Shown piece by piece: positions 23,052 through 33,418 of a DNA stretch of 64,000 bases. The notes under the pieces are model-generated. The model saw only the letters and a list, made by a program, of their open reading frames with translations, searched no databases and had not been told where the DNA came from. Every line of letters begins with the position of its first letter. The stretch's first letter is position 1. Source of the DNA: Torymus aiolomorphi (taxonomy: Eukaryota; Arthropoda; Insecta; Hymenoptera; Torymidae); assembly GCA_036365515.1 (NCBI GenBank), contig CM070873.1, positions 224,207,876 through 224,271,875 on the forward strand. The letters run 5' to 3'. A program made the translations under genes and the position numbers.

Positions 23052-26000
23052 AAACTATTATTAATAAGTCGAGCATCACAGTGAACACTTTTGTTACTTA
23101 TTTAATGAATTAGATTATTATTTTTAAGTATTTAAAAAATGGAAAATGCTGCTTTATATTAAACATTTTAAAGTTCCAGTGATTCCTGTGATCCTGGATT
23201 TTGTCGAATTGATGTCATTCTAAAACATTTTATCGACGATCTCTGTTGGCAACAAGGAAAAAACATCTTGTACGCCTAAAAACAAGCAAAATACATAATT
23301 AAATACGTACAAGTTTAAACTAGCGATAAAATGTTTTCACGAGTATTAGCGCATTCATATATACAACTATCATAAGTCTTCATATAGAGAAGCGTCGTTA
23401 CACAACTTTTACTACATTTACCAAAATACTATCACTTCATCTTACACGAAAATCTAATAAATTTCACGATTTTCTTCTCAAACAAAATTTTAAGTACATT
23501 TAAATTAAATCAATCTATATTTTAAACACATATTACGGTTTACCTTACGCAAGTTAACAAAATTTTAACACATGTTTTTCTCACCAAATTATTCTTATGT
23601 TAAATGTTTTAACTTAAAAATAAAAAGTATCTCAAATCAATATAAGTAACGACGCTCGGCTATCAATCGCCCTATAATACGCGTTATTGGATTTTATAAA
23701 GAAACATTAGAAGAAGGGCTAATTAAGCATTGTTGTTTGGCCATATTAATATAATATCGAACTAATGTTAAGATCTTAAACATCCCATGTTTACCGAGTT
23801 ACATAGCTTCCTACATAATGTCAGCGAATAATTCTCGACCCCAGTAGAAATAGAGATGTAAATTCGTGCCAAACTTCCGTACATTGATCCTAATATATAC
23901 GTTTCATATTTTATATCCTGGCTAGAAAATCTTATATTAACTGCATTTAAATAATATAAACTCAAATACATAATCAAACTTAAAATAGTTTGATATTATT
24001 TGTATTAAACTAATAATTTGTGAATTATTGTGACGTTTGAAAACTTTAACCTTTTAAAACAATTTTAAAACAAATTATTTTATTTTTATAATATTACACG
24101 TTACTCAAATCGTTTTAGTATAGGTGAGAATGATTAAAATTGATTTTTAACATTATTTTCTAACCGGAGTAACGTAGTAAAATCGAGGAGCCTGCGAACT
24201 CTTCGCCTTCGAAAGCGATGTATCGTCATTTAAGCGACTCACGTAGGATAAGGTCATACCAAATGAGACTAAAAACAAAAATGGAATTACAAAAGACTTT
24301 GAAGAGCTTGCCGGGACTCGATGGGACTCGCTTCGGAGAGCAATGGAGTTTCCAATTTTACGCCTCGCGTGCTTAGGAAACTTGAGTGATAATTTTGTAC
24401 TGCTGTTCTCCCTCTCTGAATTTTAGATTGAATTGAATCGATGCGCCACTATCGGTTTCTTTCAAACCTTTTTGTCTTAAATGAATACTTTGAAAAAAAC
24501 GTAAATTTTTCTACGGAAGTTTTAGTAGGATTGCGAATGAGACTGATGACATAACATTTAACGGAGATAATCGTCGATATGCGTGCGAAAAGAGATTCGC
24601 AGAGTAGTGTGCTCCATCGTATCTTGCGTCAAAGTGATATCCTTATTATTTATAAAAGTCGTAGTTTGTAAGACCAATTTAAAAAAAATAGAATACAGGA
24701 ATTATAAAATAAAATGTATCTACACGCATACGATCACTTGTTATTGTTATTTCTTGGTAGTCTTTGACAATATACACAAAGTTATGTTGTAATTTTTATT
24801 ATTATTTTTTATTTCGTTTCTTTTATAAATTATCAAGCTGTAATTTTTTGATTGAAATACATGATTATTTCCACTTTGCAAATTAAAAGTTTGTACATTT
24901 TTTTCATTTTAAAATTTTTTTTATACATAGCTAAGATGTTTTTTATATTTTTATACCAGAAAATTTTCTTGCTATCAAATGTAAATGAAAATGGGTGATT
25001 TTTTCTTGTTCTACAAAAATAACTGGTTTTTGCTCTTATAATGCCAGACTTTTGGGTATGAATATTTACTTTACTGCACTGACTGCTGTTACGGCTTAAT
25101 TATGACCATATATTAACATACAATGAAGTTTCTAATGAATTTTTTACAGGATTCAACGTTTTGTAAGAGTATCTTTAATAATTTAATATAATCATTATCA
25201 TAAGTCAGCTTTAAAATAATTGATACATATGACAAGTTAATGATACTATAATAATTTTACGCAAAACTTATATTTCATCACGTAGTACAAGTTGCATGCT
25301 GAGTAAAGTAAACTCTCTATATTCTGCCAAAATGAAATGGGCGCAAAGTAATAGAAGCTCTCATATAAATCTCGCGCAGAAGCTCGCGCTGGAAAGCTTT
25401 TTCTCGGCCATTGGCTCCCTCGGCCGCGCATAAAATACGATCGACCCGTTGAGCTATAGCATATCACAGCGGTGGTGCTTTATTCGCGCAACGCGCAGCC
25501 CACGAAACCGCGCGCGTGCCAGCCAGCTATATGTAAGCAACTCTCCCCCCTGTCCATAGCCCGAGGGCTGACATTACTTACTCTCCCCCGCGGTGCACGA
25601 GCGCGCGAGTACACCATTAGCACCCACCCACGCCCCCTCCGAAACAACTATGCCCGCATCCTCCTGCTGCACGATGCGCTCTTTTTCCCGCTCTTGAAGT
25701 TGCAGCGCGCAGGCGCAATAATCGCGCGCTGTGCTCTCGCATCATCCCTTGGAGCGCGGGAGTGTGTGTGTAATGTGTATGCGCGCGCTCTATGCTTTTC
25801 GGCGCGCGGACGGGCGTCCGCGATCGACTGGACCTCTACTCTCTCCCTCCCCATCCAGAGAGAGAGGGTTCGGAGGTAGGAGAAACAAAACATTACTGCC
25901 GCCAGCTGAGGACGTTGGAAGAGAAGTAGTCTACAAGTACTGTCCTGAGCCCGGGGACTGCTGCTGCTGCTGCTTCTGTCAGCAGACAATATAGCTGGCT

Positions 26001-26912
26001 GACAGGGTCGCACGTACGTATGCACTTGGATGTATATATAGGTATATGCAGCTATATACGAGAGCGCGGGACGCTCGTCTGCTTGCGCCTTTTGTTTATT
26101 TACGTGACGTAGGTGCGCGGGAGAGGTGTGCTCTGGTGAATGGACTGGATGAGTGAGCGGGATTATTTATCGATATACGCGGGAATATTGTGTTTTGCTT
26201 GCATCGCGGAAGGACCGTGTGTGCATAGGACGAGGTGCAGAAGAGCTTTTTGGATTGTGCAGGTGTGTACGTACGTGTAGTAGTAGACGTGTGTTTGTCG
26301 CGGAGGCGAACTGGCGAAGAGACTCTGGCGAGCGTCTCAGCTCTTTACACTTTTTTCTGCCGTCAGAGGAGAAGCGCTCTGTATTTATCTCGCTGTGTGA
26401 TATAATAGGCTGTCTGTTGACGAGAGATCTACTCGTAAGCGGGATTATGCAGGTATATAACGCGTGTGAGTTGCAAATTAGAGTGCTGTGGATCGGTGAT
26501 GGTGTAGTGGTGCAATTCGATGCCTTTCTGTGTTGCTTCCTTCAAAATTCAATAGAATCTCGAGTGCACATACATAGATATACACGTGCACGGTGCAGGG
26601 TATTTCCAACTGAAATTTCGTTTGCATGAGACTGAATATTTTACTAAATGAAATTGCATCTTTGAACTTTTGGATCCTCTATATTATTGCTTTTAGTGTG
26701 TTTATAATGGAGGTGAAATTCAAATTTGTCAAGTTGAGAACTTGGTGGTGGATGTAGGTTGGGTGAATTCACTGTAGTCGAGCACATCCATTTTAATCCA
26801 TTTTAATTTAATAAAAGAAGTCAGTAGGATTAGCTGGATTTGTAGCAATATTTCAGTTACACATTTACTTCTCCTTCTTTTTATTTTCCAATATGTGTCA
26901 TACAACAATAGT
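23052..26912. other. USP30-COX19 intergenic region with a GC-rich island
   Basis: 23052-25240 is mostly AT-rich, apart from 24153-24660, which is more balanced and open in minus-strand frames (see findings). From 25360 to about 26620 the DNA becomes CpG-rich with CTG and CT repeats and TATATA runs. Overlapping frames on both strands there lack domains. It looks like a promoter or non-coding leader of an unseen transcript. No gene can be supported. Confidence 0.4.
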
Positions 26913-27098
26913 ACATTTCGACACGAGTGGGGAAGTCGATTATTTAGCTGGTGTGACTTTTTGCACGAGCGAAGCGAGTGCGAAAAAGTCACACCAGCTA
27001 AATAATCGACTTACGCACTAGTTTCGAACGGTATTTTATACCACGAGCGCCGAAAAATCATACCAAAGTTGTGATTTTGAGGTTAGAGTGGTATAAAA
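26913..27098. repeat. Dispersed hairpin element, copy 2 (perfect stem)
   Basis: Nearly identical to 4449-4637. In this copy the inverted arms 26935-26962 and 26983-27010 are perfectly complementary over 28 bp, enclosing the GCACGAGCGAAGCGAGTGC loop. The conserved tail ends GGTTAGAGTGGTATAAAA. The two copies, more than 22 kb apart and closely matching over about 187 bp, show it is a mobile repeat family. Confidence 0.78.
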
Positions 27099-27641
27099 TA
27101 TTTAGTATTATTCTTTAACTGATTAGGTAATACATCTGGTTGAAATGTTTTTTTTTTCCATACTGACATTTTTTACTATTTAATAATATTATTTAAAAGT
27201 AGAATTTTTAGTAGAATATTTTGTTGCAGCAATTTAAAATTAAGTGGAATTTAATAAACAAAATTAAAAATAAAAAGCAAATATAATAAATTTAAAAATA
27301 TTTTCTTATGAATAAAAAATTGAATAATCGTAGGTATGTATAATATTATATTTCTGTTAAAAAGACTACAAATGAAAAGCAAGTAGAGTTATAATAGAAA
27401 AGTTTCTATTGTTTTGAAATGTCACGTTTTTTTAGGTTAAAAGATAAAAGTAGTTAAGAGATAAAAGATAAAAGTTGTCAACTACTGGAGGATGAGTGTG
27501 CATTAATATTTGATGTCATTTCTAGTTTTAAAATTTATAAGTATCTTTTGTTTGTTTCTAGTGACTGCAAACTACCTATGTTTCTACTTAAATGCATCCT
27601 AGCCCAAGTAAGAATTAGAGAAAACTGCAACGAGCTCCAGA

Positions 27642-27908
27642 ATGTCATCTTTTACTTTTGGACAAAAAACATTTACACCAGTGCCACCTGAAAAAGGTAG
27701 CTTCCCCCTGGACCATGAGGGTATCTGTCGTGAATTCATGGTAAAATACATGCGCTGCCTCTGGGAAAATAAAAACGTTAGCAGCAACTGCCGGGACATA
27801 AGTAAAGATTATCTTGCTTGTCGTATGGAAAATGGATTGATGGCACATGAAGAATGGTATAAATTGGGTTTCTCAGAGAATAACATGAGCGAGCAAAAGA
27901 AGCAATGA
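27642..27908 (+). CDS. COX19: COX19, cytochrome c oxidase assembly protein
   Basis: Single-exon 88-aa frame. The N-terminal TFGQKTFTPVPPEKGSFPLD matches the conserved COX19 start, in which PPDKGSFPLDH is typical. Twin CX9C motifs are Cys29-X9-Cys39 (CREFMVKYMRC) and Cys50-X9-Cys60 (CRDISKDYLAC), forming the CHCH hairpin with two disulfides. CRMENGLM and the KLGF motif near the C-terminus are also family features. COX19 is a small soluble protein of the intermembrane space and cytosol, imported by the MIA40 pathway. It is needed for copper delivery to cytochrome c oxidase through COX11. Length equals the family norm (about 90 aa). The stop codon overlaps a second short frame (ATGA at 27905-27908). 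No intron is evident. Confidence 0.94.
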   Translation: MSSFTFGQKTFTPVPPEKGSFPLDHEGICREFMVKYMRCLWENKNVSSNCRDISKDYLACRMENGLMAHEEWYKLGFSENNMSEQKKQ

Positions 27909-28021
27909 GGCAGGCCCTTCGTCTTCGTCGTAGAGTGGATTACGTAGAGTTGACCCTAGCTGCTAAACAGAGATATTGTCATAAAGAGAGGTTACCCTGG
28001 TTAGAATACTTTCTTTCTTAA

Positions 28022-29642
28022 AATTCTTAACTTAAAATTCTGTAGAATGTTACTGTAATGTTAATTAAGTTTAATTGATATTAACATATTTAATTTTTTG
28101 CCCTTATATAGTATAGTAATTACCTTATTAACAAAGTGAAATAATTTTAATAATCATTCGACCATCACTATGTAATTCAAAATTTTGGAGCATTAAATTT
28201 ATTGCATCGGGTTAACATATGTTACATAAATTTAAGCTACTATAATTTGGTCATCTTTTAAAAATATAGATTTCGGAGCTTCAACATTTTTTTCTAATTA
28301 GCAATAGTAGTATATTCATACAATAATAATTAATAATTATTGAAATTTAAGTTAATTAACAACTTTAGCCTTATATAAGTTATATATGATTCATGAATTT
28401 GTTGCATCATTGCAAAACAAAAAACTTATGCAGCTTATTTCTGCAATATGGTTACATGAAACATGATTATTAGTGATAATTGTAGAAATCAGAAACTTGT
28501 AAGATTGAATCTTTAAAGAAAAAACCAGTAACATATTGCTATTTCCTTTTTATACTACACAATATTTATAATTAGTAAATTTTATAATGAGAACTTTTTT
28601 TTCTAGGGTTTTCATCGATATTCACAATTCAACGACGAGACGAGTATACACGTTTCGTGCCTAATGGATCCTGAGTAGCGGAATTTCGCGATCTCGTGTT
28701 TTATATGCATATATTATATATTTACACACAAGAATATATATATATATAAAATAGAAAGATAGTAAAAGAAAAGAAATATATATATATATATATACATATA
28801 TGTATACATACAAACGTTAACGGGGATTGTCACGGGAAAAAAATGTTCAAAGCTTAAAAAGCCTGCGCTAAAAAGTTTTGAGGAACTGGATAACGATCTT
28901 CGATATAATTAACATATCAATGAGCCATTACCAAAGTTAACAAATACACTTTCACGCTAAACGATACGCTACACACACAGAACAACAGAGACAACTACTC
29001 TGACAGAGCACATGATATACGGCGAAGCCTCCCGAGGTTAGTCGTAAAGTTCACTAATATACAAGCTTTAGATAAACGAAGGAAAAAAGTCAAAATACAG
29101 ATAAAACGCTCGCTGCTTTTGCATTCCCGCTGTTATAGTAGCGTCAGTAGTGCAACGCGAAACTCAATTAAAAAGCCAAACTAAAAAGACTTGAAATAAG
29201 TAAAGCCTAGTTGTATCGATGATCCGCTTTTGCCAAGTTCGAGAAACAAGCTGCAGCGCGACTTAGAAAAAAATACTCAATAGTTAGATGACTGTCCGTT
29301 GTAGAGAAGAAAACGCTTTCGCAAAAAACCCATACGGAGTCAAGTAATGAATCGTTGATTAATAAAAAAGCAAAAATCACAAAAGAACCCGAAAAAATAT
29401 ATGTGCGTATATTAACACACAAGTAATTAACCAGCGGTCATTATTTAACTCGTCTCTGATGTCAATGAGCCGAATGTTAAATTAGTCTTTAAGCGAATTA
29501 GAAAATTAAGTCAAGAAAAAGCAAGCTCGCTTTTGCGTGCTCGCGCGTGCTCGTATATGCGGCAGACGGTACAATAAAATTACACAAAAAGACAAAAAAA
29601 ATAAACACAAACATTCACTCGTTAACGTATAAACCGCCAAAA
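28022..29642. other. COX19-PPCDC intergenic region
   Basis: AT-rich to about 28610, then an (AT)n tract, then moderately balanced DNA that probably contains the PPCDC leader. A possible acceptor at TTTTTTTTCTAG (28595-28606) is followed by 23 open codons to a TAG at about 28676-28678, with no partner exon identified. No other gene is visible. Confidence 0.4.
28705..28806. repeat. (AT)n-rich low-complexity tract
   Basis: Interrupted runs of TATATA at 28735-28748 and 28777-28800, with an adenine-rich interruption. Simple-sequence DNA. Confidence 0.85.
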
Positions 29643-31065
29643 ATGGCATGTTCATCGAAGAAGAAAGTGCTGGTGGGCTGCACGGGCAGCGTGGCGACGA
29701 TCAAGCTGCCGCAGCTCGTGCAGAAGCTCTGGCAACGTAACATCGAGGTACGCGTCGTGGTGACAGAGCGAGCCAAGCATTTCCTGAAGGAGGCCGAACT
29801 GCCCTCTGGTTGCCAGGTACTCTCCGACACGGTCGAGTGGGCCGCCTGGCAGGATCGGGGCGACCCCGTACTGCACATCGATTTGGCCAAGTGGGCCGAC
29901 GTGTTCCTCATAGCGCCCCTCGACGCCAACACCCTAGGCAAGCTAGCCGGTGGCATCTGCGACAATATACTGACGTGCGTCGCACGCGCCTGGGATCCCG
30001 TCAAGCCACTGCTTTTCTGCCCGGCAATGAACACCAAGATGTGGGAACATCCCGTCACGGCTCCGCAGGTGAATTGTTGTATTTTCATTGAAAATTCGTA
30101 CGAGTAGACTCAAAGACAATAATATTTACTTTTGTATAATATAAGCTTTAATTCGTTCGACATTTTAAACATTTACAGTAGTAAAGATTCATCAATGCTC
30201 AGTTTCTCTTTAAATTAAACTCCGTCTCGTCGATATTATTTAAAATTAATGAAAGGTTTAATTGAATGACAAAACGTTCTAGGAATATGTAAAATTAGGT
30301 CACTGTTCAGTTTATTCTAATTATTTGCTTAAGAATATTTTAAAATTGCTCGTGTAAAATTTACCAATAATTTTTGTTTTATCGTTAATTTAATATACTT
30401 TTGTAATTCAGTAAATTAGGTTGACCTAGTACTACTGATTTGATTTCATTTACCTTTTTCGGTGAAACTTAAGTAAACAATTAGGACACATGAGTAAGCT
30501 TATAATATGCATAAAAATTGGGTCTCTTATCAGACATAGATTGTTTTTTTGTAACTTTTTTGTACTTTATGCATGCCGTAAGTAATAAAAGTTAGTTTGT
30601 TATTTTACGTTCATTGTCGTTTTATGAAAGAGTAAAAAGTTAAATTAAAACAGCTTCGATACCATAATTATTTTAGCAATTTAAAATATTCTTAGCACTT
30701 TATTATAAGCATAAATGAAATATAACGTGGATGTGAAAGAAAAAGACAACACTATTAGATATCATTTACATTCGTTTATTGGCTTAAAATTTATCAAATA
30801 CGAAAATTAAAAATTTACATAAAATAATTCTTGGAAAAATTCGCTATTTCACAGTCAATAACAATCGCAATAAAAATTCATTTTGGCGCAGGTGTCATTG
30901 CTGAAATCTTGGGGCTATAAGGAGGTGCCGTGCATCTCCAAGACTCTTATGTGCGGGGACACGGGGATGGGTGGCATGGCTGAGGTTGACTCCATCGTGC
31001 AGACGACGATGCGCTTCCTGAACCACTGGGACTCGTATATGCCGACAGACTCGTTACGTCGTTAG
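29643..31065 (+). CDS. PPCDC: PPCDC, phosphopantothenoylcysteine decarboxylase, 2 exons
   Basis: Exons 29643-30068 and 30892-31065 join in phase 0 through an 823-bp GT-AG intron, giving 199 aa (human enzyme 204). The protein is an HFCD-type flavoprotein. The FMN-binding start KVLVGCTGSVATIK lies at residues 8-21. The catalytic histidine is His78 in LHIDLAKWAD. Next come IAPLDANTLGKLAGGICDN, the substrate-clamp motif PAMNTKMW, and the active-site cysteine Cys163 in MCGDTGMGGMAE. It decarboxylates 4'-phosphopantothenoylcysteine to 4'-phosphopantetheine, the third step of coenzyme A synthesis, in the cytosol. An in-frame ATG at 29547 would add 32 residues rich in Lys and Thr; 29643 is chosen because it fits the family start. 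Exon 1 is much richer in GC than its surroundings. Confidence 0.94.
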
Positions 31066-33418
31066 AGAAATTATATATATATAAAGAAAAAAAAACAAAA
31101 TGAATTGTGCGTCATGTTATTAATTATAAAAGAGAATAAATCAGAGTTTTTTTTGAAGTCTCTGTTTCAATGCGATTTAACCACCAAAAGCAGTCACACG
31201 ATTTCTATATTATTATCGAAATTTATTTATGCTATACTTTATTTATTTCGTTATACTTTCTTTATATACACATATAAAGCGTGAGCTTACAAAATATAGC
31301 TTATTGAGTTAAAAATTCGATATGCTAGTCTGTTACGAATTTGAAACGGGCTAATAAGAGGGGTGAAGAGTTGAAAGACTTGGTCATTGTCCATTTTTGT
31401 TATAAGATTTTAGTAACGGATTTATAAAAGTAGACTTTCATGCCTATCATCATTTTAAGTGTTAAAGTACACTTATGATGCCCTTTTCGCCTTCAGACTA
31501 GCAGTACATTTCAATATAAATATCACAGTTTCAAAAACTGACTGCACGCTTTTTATATAACATTTAAATATAAAAGTTATTATTGTTTTTTTTTTTTTTC
31601 TAGTAAAGAGCCTATTTATAATTCAAAAGGAAACTAAAGTATCCATTGAATTGAGATCTGAGATCTCAGAATATTTATGGCTGGCTTATTTTTATATTTT
31701 TTTCCTAAGTCGAACAAATTAACAAATGAGAGTTTTTGAAAACTCATAAATTAAATTATTCCTACGTTATGTTACATAAAAATTGAACAATATAATGTCT
31801 GCATAATACAATATAATAGTAGTATTGGCGTGGAGGAATGTAAATCGTTCCTCACAGTAAAGGCAGTTTTGGTTGTGTTTTACATTCTTGTTTAAAAGAT
31901 ATTTGTCCATTTTTATGGCGATGATAGTTTGATGAATTTGATGAAGCCTATCGAATTAGCACTTTTGTTATTTTTTACACTGGTATATGAATAAAAAATA
32001 TAAAAAGTTTCGTAACATTGCATCGCCCATACGTTACCTAATGGCTTATTATTAAAATATTTATTTTAAAGAATTATGTTTCTTCGATTATAAACGGTAA
32101 TGATATTTTCACTTTTATTACTGATGCACACATTGCGTATATGGAAAAATGAGTACATTAGGAATATTATTCATTATTAATTTAATTTTTTGTCTGCTAT
32201 GCGTTTTAAATTACTGATAATGCATTTATGACTTGTCAAAATATAAATGCCTTAAAGTGATCAAGTTTTGTTATGACTTGTAAAACATCTTAGGTTTTTG
32301 TTAATGAATAGACGACGAAAACAAATATTTATAACACGAAAAATTGCTCATAATGTTATTCAGAAGTATGTAGGTCAATTATAATTTCAAAAATCACGTA
32401 CTCTTTTTTTTTGTAAACTCAATAATAAAAAAGAAAAAAGTTCACCCAATTACATTTTACTTCTTTAGTCCATATAACTTGCATATCCCTGATTAGAAGA
32501 CGATGTACTAATTAATTAAATTGTTGCTAATTTATTTTTTAATTAATGTATAAGTTATATACAAAATTATAAATTACAGAAATTAATTTACGTATACATA
32601 CAACCATTGTTTAATATTAAATCTAAAGGTTTTTGTTACCAAAGTTTCCTTACGTTTAATTTTACACGAGGGTATGGAAATTATTTTAAAGATCGTTAGA
32701 AATGATTGTCATGGCTAGAAATATACGTAAATGCAATAAATTTGTTTAAAATATAGCTTTTCTGATCTTGGATACTGGGTTTTGAATGTCTCAAAAATTT
32801 GCGTTCAAGATTAATTGTAATAAAAAAATGATTGTAAATTAATCTTTTTGTGATATCACATATTCTTATTAAATTAATTCTAAAATAAAAATATTTATTT
32901 TGCAAAAATCGTAGGATTTATAAATAAAAAATTTAATTACGCAATGAAGTTAGTCAATTATCAAATATTCATATAATTTATATTAAAAAAGAAAATTCTT
33001 AAGAGAAAAGCTTATGCTTTTATCACGATATTTTTATTTTCTCAATATTTCTTAAAATGATATTTAAATTAAAAATCAAGTAATGTACATTGACATTTTA
33101 GCATCTACTAATAAATAAAAGTCGTATACATTAAATCAATAATTAAGTACCCACTTCTTTTTAAAATAGTCAGAAACTGTATAAAATGCAGTATTTCCCT
33201 TTTTGATAAAAATTTATACTATCAGAAGTGAATGAAAATATCCTAAGGCACTTAACAAGAAAAAAGGAAACTAAATAACAAGTTTCTCACTATATCATCG
33301 TCAAGCCCAATAACGTTCATGGCGCCTCTAACCAGGGATATAGTCGCTTAACAAGAGTTAATAAATCGAGTATGCGTATAATAATCGCGCGCGCGTTCCT
33401 CGCAATTTCAGCATCAAG
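31066..33418. other. AT-rich region between convergent PPCDC and metalloproteinase genes
   Basis: About 2.3 kb of AT-rich DNA with poly-T tracts (31587-31601) and short frames only. It probably holds the 3' UTRs of both flanking genes. No repeat of defined structure or further gene is supported. Confidence 0.5.
31135..31140 (+). terminator. Candidate poly(A) signal of PPCDC
   Basis: AATAAA lies 70 bases past the PPCDC stop, a typical position. No cleavage site can be confirmed from sequence. Confidence 0.5.

Noticed and set aside
29615..30088. Minus-strand frame of 157 codons
   Set aside because: Antisense to PPCDC exon 1, which has all family motifs.
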